From BOG-994 sp049514215 (GTDB taxonomy: Bacteria > Pseudomonadota > Gammaproteobacteria > Burkholderiales > Burkholderiaceae_D), in NCBI GenBank assembly GCA_049514215.1, contig JBEKVI010000012.1:25191-89190 (forward strand): a stretch of DNA of 64,000 nt, given 5' to 3'. A program made the translations under genes and the position numbers. This document shows, one piece after another, positions 1 to 9,720 of the stretch (its first letter is position 1; every line of letters starts with the position of its first letter). Below the pieces are notes generated by a model. It did no database searches, was not told the origin of the DNA, and was given only the letters and a program-made list of their open reading frames with translations.

Positions 1-1061
1 ATGCGGTACCGGGACCGACGGGGGTGGCCTCAGCCACTTCCTCAACAGGCGGCCAGTCGGCGCGCGTGTTGTCCAAGCGCGGCACGGTTGCCTCCGATCC
101 GCGGACCAATCAGCTCTTCGTGCAGGACATCCCCTCGAAGCTGGAGGTCATCCGGGCGCTCATCGCGCGCTTGGATGTGGCCAGTCGCCAGGTCCTAATC
201 GAAGCGCGGGTGGTGGTGGCCGACGATGGCTTTACCCGAGAATTGGGTAACAAACTGGGCTACTACAACTCGAACCCGAACGGAGAAAAGCTCGGTAGCT
301 CGGGCTACAACGCCGTGGTCTCGAGCACCTACGGAAGCCAACCCTACAATGCGACCGGTGTCGCGAATCCGGTGGGGCTTCTGCCGCAAGGCCTCAGTGT
401 CGGCCCCAACGGGCAGATCACGGGGACGGTCTCGGCGATCCAGGGCAATACGCCCTTGCAGACCAATCAGCCGTTCGTGAGTCTGCCGGCCGGCGGCGCG
501 GCCAATCCGGCCTCACTCGCGATTAGCCTGTTCCGTTCCGGATCGACCCGCTTCTTGAATCTGGAGCTCTCGGCCTTGGAGACCGACAACCACGGCAAGC
601 TGATCTCGAGCCCCAGAGTCGTGACCGCCGATCAGGTCAAAGCGATCATCGAGCAAGGTACGGAATTGCCGTACCAGGTGGCGACATCCAGTGGCGCGAC
701 GAGCATCCAGTTCCAGAAGGCCAACTTGAAGCTCGAAGTCACGCCCCAGATCACGCCGGAAGGCAACGTGATCCTGACCGTTGACGTCACCGACGACAGC
801 GTCGGACAGGCGACGACGGCCGGCTTTGCCATCAACACCAAGCACGTCAATACCCAGGTTCTGGTCGAAAACGGGGGTACGGTCGTCTTGGGTGGGATCT
901 ACGAGCTCAATGACCGCAATGACGCGAACAAGGTCCCGTTCCTGGGCGACATCCCCTACCTGGGCTACTTCTTCAAGAGCACGACACGCACGTACTCGAA
1001 GACGGAGCTTCTGGTGTTCATCACGCCCAAGGTGATCAGCGACAAGCTTGCCGCCCAGTAG
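1..1061 (+). CDS. pilQ: Type IV pilus secretin PilQ, 3' part
   Basis: PilQ forms the outer-membrane ring through which the type IV pilus passes. The reading frame is open at the left edge (first full codon at base 3), so only the C-terminal part, about 350 residues, is present. It begins near the end of a secretin N-type domain (TNQLFVQDIPSKLEVI) and continues through the beta-barrel secretin core. The core carries the family signatures VTPQITPEG, VENGGTVVLGGIYE, VPFLGDIPYLGYFF and LLVFITPKV close to the stop. A strong terminator follows at once, so pilQ probably ends the pilMNOPQ operon (inferred; the upstream genes are outside the window). Confidence 0.95.
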   Translation, partial: AVPGPTGVASATSSTGGQSARVLSKRGTVASDPRTNQLFVQDIPSKLEVIRALIARLDVASRQVLIEARVVVADDGFTRELGNKLGYYNSNPNGEKLGSSGYNAVVSSTYGSQPYNATGVANPVGLLPQGLSVGPNGQITGTVSAIQGNTPLQTNQPFVSLPAGGAANPASLAISLFRSGSTRFLNLELSALETDNHGKLISSPRVVTADQVKAIIEQGTELPYQVATSSGATSIQFQKANLKLEVTPQITPEGNVILTVDVTDDSVGQATTAGFAINTKHVNTQVLVENGGTVVLGGIYELNDRNDANKVPFLGDIPYLGYFFKSTTRTYSKTELLVFITPKVISDKLAAQ

Positions 1062-1075
1062 GCTCCAGTCCGCGC

Positions 1076-1109
1076 AAAAATGCCGCTCGATGAGCGGCAT
1101 TTTTGTTTT
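1076..1109 (+). terminator. Rho-independent terminator after pilQ
   Basis: A perfect 13-bp stem (1076-1088 with 1092-1104), a 3-base loop and a T-rich tail to 1109, starting 14 bases after the pilQ stop. An A run precedes the stem, so it could also act on the other strand. It separates pilQ from aroK. Confidence 0.9.
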
Positions 1110-1130
1110 GGGCCTGTGCAGGAATACAAT
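1103..1130 (+). promoter_or_regulatory. Possible sigma70 promoter for aroK-aroB-dgt
   Basis: A good -10 box, TACAAT (1125-1130), stands 16 bases after a weak -35, TTGTTT (1103-1108), just past the pilQ terminator. The -10 is only 6 bases before the aroK GTG, so a transcript from here would be leaderless or nearly so. This is pattern matching only. Confidence 0.35.
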
Positions 1131-1136
1131 CGCGCT

Positions 1137-1712
1137 GTGAAATATTCTTCGGGAAACCTGTTTCTGGTGGGCCTGATGGGCGCAGGCAAGACCACCGTAG
1201 GCCGCCAACTGGCCGCCCAACTCAACAAGCGCTTCGTCGATGCCGACCGGGAACTCGAAGCGCGCACGGGCGTGAAGATCAGCGTCATCTTCGAGATCGA
1301 AGGCGAGAGCGGCTTTCGCCGTCGCGAGTCGGAGCTGCTGCGCGAATTGACCGCTGAATCGAACATCGTCTTGGCCACCGGGGGAGGAGCAATAAAGGAC
1401 GGCGGGACTCGCGACCTTCTCAAGACGCGGGGTTATACGATTTACCTGTCTGCCGGCGTGGCCGAACTGGTGGCGCGATTGCACGATGATCGACGCCGGC
1501 CGCTCTTGCAGAACAAAGACCCACGCTCGACGCTCGAGGAGCTATTAGCCGAGCGTGAGCCTTTCTATCGGGAGGTCGCCGATCTCATCGTCGAGACTGG
1601 GCGCCCCAACATCGCCAAGCTCGTGTCAGGCATCGTCGCCGCACTGCAATCGGAGGCGAACACGCGCGCCTTGCTTGCGACAGCCGAGAGCAATCCCCAG
1701 GCGAGTTCCTGA
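1137..1712 (+). CDS. aroK: Shikimate kinase
   Basis: Phosphorylates shikimate with ATP in the chorismate pathway (cytosol). From the GTG at 1137 the product is 191 aa, normal for the family. The Walker A loop GLMGAGKT lies at residues 12-19, the shikimate-binding DAD at 35-37, the GGG loop (ATGGGAIK) near 80-87 and the lid RRRPLL near 119-124. An ATG at 1080 lies inside the terminator stem and would add residues unlike the family, so GTG 1137 is preferred. The stop overlaps the aroB start by one base, indicating an aroK-aroB-dgt operon. Confidence 0.95.
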   Translation: MKYSSGNLFLVGLMGAGKTTVGRQLAAQLNKRFVDADRELEARTGVKISVIFEIEGESGFRRRESELLRELTAESNIVLATGGGAIKDGGTRDLLKTRGYTIYLSAGVAELVARLHDDRRRPLLQNKDPRSTLEELLAEREPFYREVADLIVETGRPNIAKLVSGIVAALQSEANTRALLATAESNPQASS

Positions 1713-2839
1713 TGGCGACCGTCACGGTGGAGCTCGGGGCTCGCAGCTATCCCATCGATATCGGCTCGGGAGTTCTGACGCTAAGCAGTTGGTGGGAGCC
1801 CCACGTGCGCGGGCGCGCGGTCGCGGTGGTCACCAACGACACGATTGCCCCGCTTTATGGCAGGGCGCTCGTGGACACGTTGGCGCCTCTGGCGGCTCGC
1901 GTGGTCCCGGTCGTGTTGCCCGACGGGGAGGCGCACAAGACCTGGACGACCCTAAACCAGGTCTTCGATGCCCTTTTGAACGCGCGCTGCGACCGGGACA
2001 CGCTGATTGTGGCTCTGGGCGGCGGCGTGGTGGGCGATCTCGCCGGATTCGCCGCAGCGACCTATCAGCGTGGGATTGAATTCATCCAGGTGCCCACGAC
2101 CCTTCTCGCGCAAGTCGATTCCTCCGTGGGCGGCAAGACCGGGATCAATCATCCAAGCGGCAAGAACATGATCGGGGCCTTCCATCAGCCTCGCGCCGTG
2201 CTGATCGACGTGGAAACACTGGCAAGCCTGCCCGACCGGGAATATTCGGCGGGCTTAGCGGAAATCATCAAACATGGCGCGGCCTGCGATGCCGACTACT
2301 TCGAGATGCTCGAATCCGAGTTCCCAGCGCTTTTGGCCCGGCATCCCGCAACGCTCGCCGACGTCATCGCAGGCTCGTGCCGCATCAAGGCGCGCGTCGT
2401 CTCCGAGGACGAGCGCGAGTCGGGCCTGCGGGCCATTCTGAACTTCGGGCACACCTTCGGCCATGCCATCGAGGCTGGCATGGGCTATGGCGCTTGGCTC
2501 CATGGTGAGGCGGTGGGGGCGGGCATGGTGGCGGCTGCCGAACTGTCGGTCCAGCAGGGCACCTTCCTGAACGAAGATGCGCTGCGGCTGCGAAAGCTCA
2601 TCGGCTCGGCCCGGCTTCCTATCCGCCCGCCGAGCTGGGATCTTGTGCAATGGCAGGATCTCATGGAGCGCGATAAGAAAGCGGCGGGCGGAAAGACCCG
2701 CTTTGTCCTACTGAAGGGGCTTGGCCAGGCCTACCTCGCCCCCGTGCCCGAGGCGAGCCTTGCCCGGCTTTTCGAGACGCTCAATGCGCCTGGCCGGCCG
2801 GTCGAGGTTCCTGGAGCGCCTGCGGGACTAGCCCAGTGA
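1712..2839 (+). CDS. aroB: 3-dehydroquinate synthase
   Basis: Converts DAHP to 3-dehydroquinate, the second step to chorismate, using NAD and a divalent metal. The 375-aa product has the family segments DGEAHKT, GGGVVGDLAGF, QVPTTLLAQVDSSVGGKTGIN (split here for length: QVPTTLLAQ then VDSSVGGKTGIN) and the metal-site regions EIIKHG, FGHTFGHAIE and HGEAVGAGM. It starts on the last base of aroK (TGATG) and overlaps dgt by 4 bases at its end, so the three genes are probably translationally coupled. Confidence 0.95.
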   Translation: MATVTVELGARSYPIDIGSGVLTLSSWWEPHVRGRAVAVVTNDTIAPLYGRALVDTLAPLAARVVPVVLPDGEAHKTWTTLNQVFDALLNARCDRDTLIVALGGGVVGDLAGFAAATYQRGIEFIQVPTTLLAQVDSSVGGKTGINHPSGKNMIGAFHQPRAVLIDVETLASLPDREYSAGLAEIIKHGAACDADYFEMLESEFPALLARHPATLADVIAGSCRIKARVVSEDERESGLRAILNFGHTFGHAIEAGMGYGAWLHGEAVGAGMVAAAELSVQQGTFLNEDALRLRKLIGSARLPIRPPSWDLVQWQDLMERDKKAAGGKTRFVLLKGLGQAYLAPVPEASLARLFETLNAPGRPVEVPGAPAGLAQ

Positions 2840-3990
2840 AGCGGGCGCGGCAGGGCGCGGTCTTGCCCAGAGCCCTTCTCGCCCCCTACGCCGCGGACCC
2901 CAAGACCAGTGCGGGCCGTCAGCGGGCCGAGACCGAGTCCCCAACCCGCACGGGATTTCAGCGCGATCGAGACCGCATCATCCACTCGACCGCGTTTCGG
3001 CGGCTCGAGTATAAGACCCAGGTGTTCGTCAATCACGAGGGCGATCTGTTTCGAACGCGTCTGACGCACTCGCTCGAAGTGGCCCAGATCGCGCGCTCGG
3101 TGGCCCGCAACCTCGCCTTAAACGAGGACCTCGTCGAGGCGATTTCGCTTGCCCACGATCTCGGACACACCCCCTTCGGTCACGCCGGGCAAGACGCCTT
3201 GGACGCCTGCATGAAGCCCTACGGCGGATTCGAGCACAATCTGCAATCCTTGCGGGTGGTCGATGAACTCGAGGAGCGCTACGCGCAGTTCAATGGCCTG
3301 AATCTGTGTTTTGAGACGCGCGAAGGCATTCTGAAGCATTGCTCGATCAAAAACGCGCGCCTGCTCGGCGACGTCGGCGAGCGCTTCATTCTCAAGCGCA
3401 GGCCTTCGCTCGAGGCGCAACTGGCCAATCTGGCCGACGAAATCGCCTACAACAACCACGACATCGATGACGGCCTGCGCTCGGGTCTTTTGAGTCTCGA
3501 GCAGATGATGCAGGTCGACCTCTTCGCGCGACACGCAAAAGTGGTCCTCGGGGAGTTTCCGGGCCTTTCGGGCCGGCGGCTGATCTCGGAGACGATCCGC
3601 CGCATGATCAGCTTTCTGATTAGCGACGTCATCGCGACCAGCCAGAGCTTGATCGAAGAGGCCGGTCCCGACTCCCTTGAGGCAGTACGCAAGGCACCCT
3701 CGCTCATCGCCTTTAGTCGCCAGGTGCGCGCCGAGGCGGATGGTTTGAAGGTGTTCCTGCGCGACCATCTTTATCGCCATTTCCAGGTACAGCGCATGAC
3801 CAACAAGGCGCGACGCATCGTGACTGAGCTGTTCGCCGCCTTTCATGCGGACCCGGGGCTCTTGCCCCGGGATCACGAGGAGCGCGCGGCGGGCAACCGC
3901 GCACGCGCCATTTCCGACTACATTGCGGGAATGACGGACCGCTACGCGATGCGCGAGCACCGTCGGCTTTTCGCCGTCGACGACCTGTAA
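2836..3990 (+). CDS. dgt: dGTP triphosphohydrolase-like HD protein
   Basis: HD-superfamily enzyme of the dGTPase family, which hydrolyses dGTP (or other dNTPs in type 2 members) to nucleoside and triphosphate. The predicted metal ligands are visible: H78 (RLTHSLE), H107-D108 (LAHDLGHTPFGH) and D201 (LADEIAYNNHDIDDG). At 384 aa it matches the shorter type 2 family better than the E. coli enzyme of about 500 aa, so strict dGTP specificity is uncertain. The GTG start overlaps the aroB stop (GTGA). Confidence 0.9.
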   Translation: MKRARQGAVLPRALLAPYAADPKTSAGRQRAETESPTRTGFQRDRDRIIHSTAFRRLEYKTQVFVNHEGDLFRTRLTHSLEVAQIARSVARNLALNEDLVEAISLAHDLGHTPFGHAGQDALDACMKPYGGFEHNLQSLRVVDELEERYAQFNGLNLCFETREGILKHCSIKNARLLGDVGERFILKRRPSLEAQLANLADEIAYNNHDIDDGLRSGLLSLEQMMQVDLFARHAKVVLGEFPGLSGRRLISETIRRMISFLISDVIATSQSLIEEAGPDSLEAVRKAPSLIAFSRQVRAEADGLKVFLRDHLYRHFQVQRMTNKARRIVTELFAAFHADPGLLPRDHEERAAGNRARAISDYIAGMTDRYAMREHRRLFAVDDL

Positions 3991-4058
3991 TTCGCGGCGT
4001 TCGATGGCACAATGACTAAAGAAGACCGCACCTGCCATTTGCCGGGAGGAACCTAAAG

Positions 4059-4763
4059 ATGGCTCGGCTTCCCAGGCTATTCGTTCCCGATCTCGCTCAG
4101 CACGCCGTGCAAAGGGGTGCCGGGGGCCAGGCGATTGCCCCCGATCCCGAGGCCCTGGACACGCTGCAGACCTTTCTGGCCGAAGCGGTCCGCTCGCATG
4201 GCCTCCTGTTGCACGCCTATGTGCTTATGCCGGACCATTTTCACCTGCTTGCGACGGGACCCGAGCCGCAATCGCTCTCGCGCAGCCTGCAATCGCTCGG
4301 GCGACGCTACGTCCAGTATTACAACCGACGCATCCGGCGCGAGGGGACACTCTGGGAAGGCCGCTATCGCTCGTGCGTCGTCCAATCCGAACGCTATCTG
4401 CTGCCTTGCTCCCGTTACGTGGAGCTCAATCCTCTGCGTAGCGGCCTAGCCGGGGATCCGGCGCACTATCCGTGGTCGTCGTACCGGCATCACGTGGGCG
4501 TGGAAGCCTGTCCCTTCATCACCGACCACGCGCAGTACTGGGCCCTTGGAAACACGCCCTTTGAACGGCAGGCGGTCTACAAGCAGCAGGCCGAGCAGTC
4601 CCTCTCCGACGAGGACCTGCGCGCGATTCGTAAGGCGACGCTCGGGGGATGGGGCTTGGGCGATGACGAGTTCTTGGAGCGCATCGAGCTCATCGCGCAC
4701 CGCCGCACGCGTCCCCTTTCCCGCGGTCGCCCCCCGAAGGCAGCGCGTCCCCAGACCGACTAA
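4059..4763 (+). CDS. REP-associated tyrosine transposase (RAYT, Y1_Tnp)
   Basis: A 234-aa single-domain HUH transposase of the IS200/IS605-related RAYT family, which is usually single copy and processes REP palindromes. The HUH motif is H60-F61-H62 in LMPDHFHLL. The conserved stretch SRYVELNPLRSGL follows; Y113 or Y120 is the likely nucleophile (not resolved here). The C-terminus is basic (RRTRPLSRGRPPK). A Shine-Dalgarno GGGAGGA precedes ATG 4059. No terminal repeats mark it as an IS, but two REP-like units lie downstream (4809-4859). It sits alone between dgt and gltB. Confidence 0.9.
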   Translation: MARLPRLFVPDLAQHAVQRGAGGQAIAPDPEALDTLQTFLAEAVRSHGLLLHAYVLMPDHFHLLATGPEPQSLSRSLQSLGRRYVQYYNRRIRREGTLWEGRYRSCVVQSERYLLPCSRYVELNPLRSGLAGDPAHYPWSSYRHHVGVEACPFITDHAQYWALGNTPFERQAVYKQQAEQSLSDEDLRAIRKATLGGWGLGDDEFLERIELIAHRRTRPLSRGRPPKAARPQTD

Positions 4764-4808
4764 GGGACCCGGGTCGGCGACGCGATTTCAGCGAACTCGA
4801 GATTACTC

Positions 4809-4859
4809 TGTCCCCTTATTTGAGGGGATCACACAAAGCTCCCCTAACTAATAGGGACA
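4809..4859. repeat. Inverted pair of REP-like units beside the RAYT gene
   Basis: Unit A reads on the plus strand (4809-4830) and unit B on the minus strand (4859-4838). Both begin TGTCCC, end with AGGGGA plus two bases, and agree at 15 of 22 positions. Unit A is itself a hairpin (TCCCCT 4811-4816 with AGGGGA 4823-4828, 6-base loop). Two inverted REPs about 8 bases apart is the usual BIME layout next to RAYT genes. Confidence 0.65.
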
Positions 4860-4876
4860 TACTCGGTCGATTTTGC

Positions 4877-4905
4877 TTGTGCGCTCTGCTGCGCTGCATT
4901 ACATT
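4877..4905 (+). promoter_or_regulatory. Possible sigma70 promoter for gltBD
   Basis: TTGTGC (4877-4882), a 17-base spacer, then TACATT (4900-4905), 38 bases before the gltB ATG. The spacing is ideal but the boxes match consensus at only 3 and 4 of 6 positions. It begins directly after the REP-like pair. Confidence 0.35.
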
Positions 4906-4942
4906 CATCGTTTGAGCGTCCGTACGGCGTCCTGGAGAAGTC

Positions 4943-7900
4943 ATGCCCAATCTCGCGAGCCCCTCTTCTGCCCGTCCCAGTCCTTCTGAAGCCGGGTCGC
5001 ACGACGCACCGGCCGCCCAGGGCCTGTATGACCCCTCGCACGAGCACGACTCCTGCGGCGTGGGTTTCGTCGCGCACATCAAGGGGGCGAAAAGTCACCA
5101 GATCATCGAACAGGGCCTTTTGATCCTCAAAAACCTCGATCACCGCGGCGCGGTGGGCGCCGACCCTCTCATGGGCGACGGTGCCGGGATCCTGATCCAG
5201 ATTCCCGATGTGTTTTTCAGGGAAGAGATGGCCAAACAGGGGGTCCAGCTCCCGCCGGCCGGGGAATATGGCGTGGGCATGGTTTTTCTGCCCAAGGAAC
5301 ATGCTTCGCGCTTGGCCTGCGAACAGGAGATCGAGCGCGCAGTACGCGCCGAGCGACAGACGCTTTTGGGATGGCGCGACGTCCCGGTCGACGGCGACAT
5401 GCCCATGTCTCCGGCCGTGCGGTCCAAGGAGCCCGTGATCCGCCAGATCTTCATTGGACGGGGGCCTGACGTGATGGTCACCGACGCCCTCGAGCGCAAG
5501 CTCTACATCATTCGCAAAGCATCGGGCCATGCCATTCAGGCGCTGCGGCTTGCCCATGGCAAGGAGTTTTTTGTGCCCTCCATGTCGGCGCGCACCATCG
5601 TCTACAAAGGGCTGCTGCTGGCCGACCAGGTCGGTCGCTACTATCGGGACTTGGCCGATGCGCGCGTGGTTTCGGCGTTAGCACTCGTTCATCAACGGTT
5701 CTCCACCAACACCTTCCCCAGCTGGGAGCTCGCCCACCCCTACCGCCTGATCGCACACAACGGCGAGATCAACACGGTCAAGGGGAACGTGAACTGGATC
5801 AATGCGCGCCAAAAGGCCATCTCCTCCCCGGTTCTCGGGAAGGATCTGGACAAAATCTGGCCGCTCATATATCCAGGGCAGTCCGATACCGCCTCGTTCG
5901 ATAACTGTCTGGAGATGCTTGTCATGGGCGGCTATCCGCTGGCCCATGCGATGATGATGATGATTCCCGAAGCTTGGGAGCAGCACACGCTCATGGACGA
6001 GAATCGGCGGGCCTTCTACGAGTTCCATGCGGCGATGATGGAGCCTTGGGACGGTCCGGCCTCGATCGCCTTCACCGATGGCCGCCAGATCGGCGCCACG
6101 CTCGACCGCAATGGGCTGCGTCCGGCGCGCTACCTGATTACCGATGACGATCTCGTCGTCATGGCGTCCGAGGCGGGTGTCTTGCCCATTCCCGAATCCA
6201 AGATCACCAAGAAGTGGCGCCTGCAGCCGGGCAAGATGTTTCTCATCGATACCGAAGCCGGCCGCATCATCGACGATCAGGAGTTGAAGAACTCCTTGGC
6301 CAATGCCAAGCCCTACAAGGAATGGATCAACCGCATTCGCGTCAAGCTGCAGGAGCTGCAAACCGACCACGAGTGCGAAGAGGAAGCCGGTGCGAACTCC
6401 TTGCTGCCCTTACTCGATCGCCAGCAGGCCTTCGGCTACACGCAGGAGGACCTGAAGGTATTGATGGCGCCCATGGCCGCGCAAGGCGAAGAAGCCACGG
6501 GCTCGATGGGCAACGATTCGCCTTTGGCGGTGACCTCGAACAAGCTCAAACCGTTCTATCACTACTTCCGCCAGCTCTTCGCCCAGGTGACCAATCCGCC
6601 GATCGACCCGATCCGCGAGCAACTCGTCATGTCGCTCGTGTCCTTCATTGGACCCAAGCCCAATCTGCTGGATCTGAACAATATCAATCCGTCGATGCGC
6701 CTGGAAGTCTCACAGCCGATCCTGGACTTCAACGATATGGCCGTGATCCGCCAGATCGAGCGCTACACGGACAATAAGTTCAAGAGCTGGGAGCTGGACA
6801 TCTGCTATCCCGTCGCCTGGGGCAAGGAGGGGATCGAGGCGCGCCTGGCTTCGCTGTGTGCCGAAGCGGTCGATGCGGTTCAGTCGGGGTACAACATTCT
6901 CGTGGTCTCAGACCGGAAGGTCGATTCACGCACTGTCGCCATTCCGGCCCTTCTGGCGACCTCGGCCGTGCATCAGCACTTGGTCGCCCATGGTCTACGC
7001 ACCTCGACCGGCCTCGTCGTCGAGACCGGATCGGCCCGCGAGGTCCATCATTTTGCCGTGTTGGCAGGTTATGGGGCCGAAGCGATCCATCCCTACCTGG
7101 CCATGGAGACCCTGGTTGCCATCCACGGAGAATTGCCGGGAGCGATCTCGGCCGATAAGGCCTTGCAGAATTACACCAAGGCGCTTGGCAAAGGGCTCAT
7201 GAAGGTCATGTCGAAGATGGGCATCTCCACCTACATGTCGTACTGCGGCGCGCAGATTTTCGAGGCGGTGGGACTGGCCCGGTCGATGACAGAAAAATAT
7301 TTCACCGGAACTGCGTCAAATATCGAAGGCATTAGTGTCTTTGATGTTGCCGAGGAAGCGATTCGCCTGCACCGCTTGGCGTTCGGTGAAGATCCCGTTT
7401 TGGCCAATGCGCTCGACGCGGGAGGCGAATACGCGTATCGGATACGCGGCGAGGAACACATGTGGACGCCGGACGCGATTGCCAGACTCCAGCATGCCAC
7501 CAAACAGAACAGTCTGCCGACGTACAAGGAGTACGCGGCGATCATCAACGAGCAGGGCAAGCGTCACATGACGCTACGGGGTCTGTTCGAATTCCGGGTC
7601 GATCCGGCACGCGCCATCCCGCTGGAGGAAGTGGAACCGGCGAAGGAAATCGTCAAGCGCTTCGCCACCGGTGCGATGTCGCTCGGGTCGATCTCGACTG
7701 AAGCCCACACCACGTTGGCCATCGCCATGAATCGCATCGGCGGCAAATCCAACACCGGTGAGGGCGGTGAGGACGAGAAACGGTATGAGGACTTCTTAAA
7801 GGGCATCCCGATCAAGGAAGGACAGAGCCTGGCTTCGATCATCGGAGAAGACCGGATCGCGGCAGACCTTATCCTAAAAGACGGGGATTCGATGCGCTCG

Positions 7901-9691
7901 CGCATCAAGCAAGTCGCATCGGGACGCTTCGGCGTCACCGCGGAGTATCTCGCGTCCGCCGATCAGATCCAGATCAAGATGGCTCAAGGAGCCAAACCCG
8001 GCGAGGGCGGGCAGCTCCCCGGGCACAAGGTGTCCGAGTACATCGCCAAGCTGCGCTTCTCGATCCCGGGCGTGGGCCTTATCTCCCCGCCACCGCACCA
8101 CGATATTTACTCGATCGAGGACTTGGCGCAACTCATCCACGATCTCAAGAACGCGAATCCCAGAGCCTCGATCTCGGTTAAGCTCGTCTCGGAAGTCGGG
8201 GTCGGGACCGTGGCCGCCGGGGTGGCCAAGGCCAAGGCGGACCATGTCACGATCGCCGGTCACGACGGTGGCACGGGAGCATCACCGGTGTCTTCCATCA
8301 AGCACGCAGGTACGCCCTGGGAGCTGGGTCTGGCCGAAACGCAGCAGACTCTCGTGCTCAATCGACTGCGCAGCCGGATCACGGTCCAAGTCGACGGCCA
8401 GATGAAAACGGGACGCGACGTCGTCATCGGCGCCATTCTGGGTGCTGACGAGTTCGGCTTTGCCACGGCGCCTCTGGTCGTCACCGGTTGCATCATGATG
8501 CGAAAGTGCCACTTGAACACGTGTCCGGTAGGAGTTGCTACACAGGACCCGGTGCTACGGCGCAAATTTGCAGGTAAGCCCGAACACGTCGTGAATTTCT
8601 TTTTCTTCATCGCCGAGGAGACCCGCGAGCTTATGGCGCAACTGGGCGTGCGGCGCATCGAGGAACTGATCGGGCGCACCGATCTATTGGACATGAAAAA
8701 GGGCATCGAGCACTGGAAGGCCAAGGGCCTGGACTTCGCGCGGATCTTTCATCAGCCCGACGTGCCGCCGGAGGTTGCGCGCTTTCACTGCGAAGAACAG
8801 GATCATCGGCTCTCGAAGGCCTTGGATCACAAGCTCATTGAACGCGCAGCGCCGGCGCTCGAGACGGGTGAGAAGGTTTCTTTCATCACGTCCGTGCGCA
8901 ACGTCAATCGGACCATCGGGACCATGCTCTCGGGCGAGGTCGCAAGACGTTATGGTCATGCAGGATTGCCCGACGATACGATCCATATTCAATGCAACGG
9001 TGTGGCCGGACAGAGTTTTGGCGCGTTCCTCGCCCAGGGCATCACGCTCGATCTGGTTGGAGAGGGCAACGACTACGTGGGCAAGGGCCTCTCCGGAGGC
9101 CGCATCATCGTGCGCTCGCCCAACGATTTCCGCGGATTCGGACCCGAGAACATCATCGTGGGCAATACCGTCCTCTACGGCGCAATCGCAGGCGAGGCGT
9201 ATTTCAACGGGGTAGCCGGCGAGCGTTTTGCCGTGCGCAACTCCGGAGCCACTGCGGTCGTCGAAGGCTGTGGCGATCACGGGGCCGAGTACATGACCGG
9301 CGGCACGGTCGCAGTCTTAGGCGAGACGGGCCGCAACTTCGCCGCAGGCATGTCTGGCGGCGTGGCCTACGTCTTCGATGAATCCCGCCAGTTCGCCCGC
9401 AAATGCAATACCGCAATGGTCGAGCTCGAACCCTTTGCGAGCGCAGAGCAGCAAGCCCTCACCGAGGAGCGGACCCTCTGGCACTTGGGTCGAACGGACG
9501 AGGAGATTCTGCGCGAGCTGATTCAGGCGCAGTTCCGCTACACGGGCTCGTTTCGCGCCAAGGCGATCCTGGAGAACTGGGCTGCCATGCGAGCGCTGTT
9601 CGTGAAGGTCATGCCAGTCGAGTACCGCAAGGCCTTGCGCCACATGGCCGCTGAGGGCACGCCGGTCGATCGGCAACGTCTTGCCGCTTAG
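4943..9691 (+). CDS. gltB: Glutamate synthase (NADPH) large subunit
   Basis: Makes glutamate from glutamine and 2-oxoglutarate together with GltD. The 1582-aa protein has an N-terminal class II glutaminase domain with the catalytic cysteine at C38 (HDSCGVGF), so the first 37 residues are probably a propeptide removed to free it. A central domain and an FMN-binding synthase domain follow (SLGSISTEAH, GAKPGEGGQLPG). The [3Fe-4S] cysteines are C1183, C1189 and C1194 (GCIMMRKCHLNTCPVGVATQ), and a GXGXG C-terminal domain contains GVAGQSFGAF. gltD follows 29 bases later in the same operon. Confidence 0.97.
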   Translation: MPNLASPSSARPSPSEAGSHDAPAAQGLYDPSHEHDSCGVGFVAHIKGAKSHQIIEQGLLILKNLDHRGAVGADPLMGDGAGILIQIPDVFFREEMAKQGVQLPPAGEYGVGMVFLPKEHASRLACEQEIERAVRAERQTLLGWRDVPVDGDMPMSPAVRSKEPVIRQIFIGRGPDVMVTDALERKLYIIRKASGHAIQALRLAHGKEFFVPSMSARTIVYKGLLLADQVGRYYRDLADARVVSALALVHQRFSTNTFPSWELAHPYRLIAHNGEINTVKGNVNWINARQKAISSPVLGKDLDKIWPLIYPGQSDTASFDNCLEMLVMGGYPLAHAMMMMIPEAWEQHTLMDENRRAFYEFHAAMMEPWDGPASIAFTDGRQIGATLDRNGLRPARYLITDDDLVVMASEAGVLPIPESKITKKWRLQPGKMFLIDTEAGRIIDDQELKNSLANAKPYKEWINRIRVKLQELQTDHECEEEAGANSLLPLLDRQQAFGYTQEDLKVLMAPMAAQGEEATGSMGNDSPLAVTSNKLKPFYHYFRQLFAQVTNPPIDPIREQLVMSLVSFIGPKPNLLDLNNINPSMRLEVSQPILDFNDMAVIRQIERYTDNKFKSWELDICYPVAWGKEGIEARLASLCAEAVDAVQSGYNILVVSDRKVDSRTVAIPALLATSAVHQHLVAHGLRTSTGLVVETGSAREVHHFAVLAGYGAEAIHPYLAMETLVAIHGELPGAISADKALQNYTKALGKGLMKVMSKMGISTYMSYCGAQIFEAVGLARSMTEKYFTGTASNIEGISVFDVAEEAIRLHRLAFGEDPVLANALDAGGEYAYRIRGEEHMWTPDAIARLQHATKQNSLPTYKEYAAIINEQGKRHMTLRGLFEFRVDPARAIPLEEVEPAKEIVKRFATGAMSLGSISTEAHTTLAIAMNRIGGKSNTGEGGEDEKRYEDFLKGIPIKEGQSLASIIGEDRIAADLILKDGDSMRSRIKQVASGRFGVTAEYLASADQIQIKMAQGAKPGEGGQLPGHKVSEYIAKLRFSIPGVGLISPPPHHDIYSIEDLAQLIHDLKNANPRASISVKLVSEVGVGTVAAGVAKAKADHVTIAGHDGGTGASPVSSIKHAGTPWELGLAETQQTLVLNRLRSRITVQVDGQMKTGRDVVIGAILGADEFGFATAPLVVTGCIMMRKCHLNTCPVGVATQDPVLRRKFAGKPEHVVNFFFFIAEETRELMAQLGVRRIEELIGRTDLLDMKKGIEHWKAKGLDFARIFHQPDVPPEVARFHCEEQDHRLSKALDHKLIERAAPALETGEKVSFITSVRNVNRTIGTMLSGEVARRYGHAGLPDDTIHIQCNGVAGQSFGAFLAQGITLDLVGEGNDYVGKGLSGGRIIVRSPNDFRGFGPENIIVGNTVLYGAIAGEAYFNGVAGERFAVRNSGATAVVEGCGDHGAEYMTGGTVAVLGETGRNFAAGMSGGVAYVFDESRQFARKCNTAMVELEPFASAEQQALTEERTLWHLGRTDEEILRELIQAQFRYTGSFRAKAILENWAAMRALFVKVMPVEYRKALRHMAAEGTPVDRQRLAA

Positions 9692-9720
9692 ACACCGAGA
9701 CCCACTACAGGAAAGGACCC

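Noticed and set aside
513..1484. 323-codon minus-strand frame across pilQ and aroK
   Set aside because: Shadow frame of two well-identified plus-strand genes and it crosses a terminator.
7151..7158. Sigma28 -10 sequence GCCGATAA
   Set aside because: Inside gltB coding sequence, with no matching -35 at the right distance.
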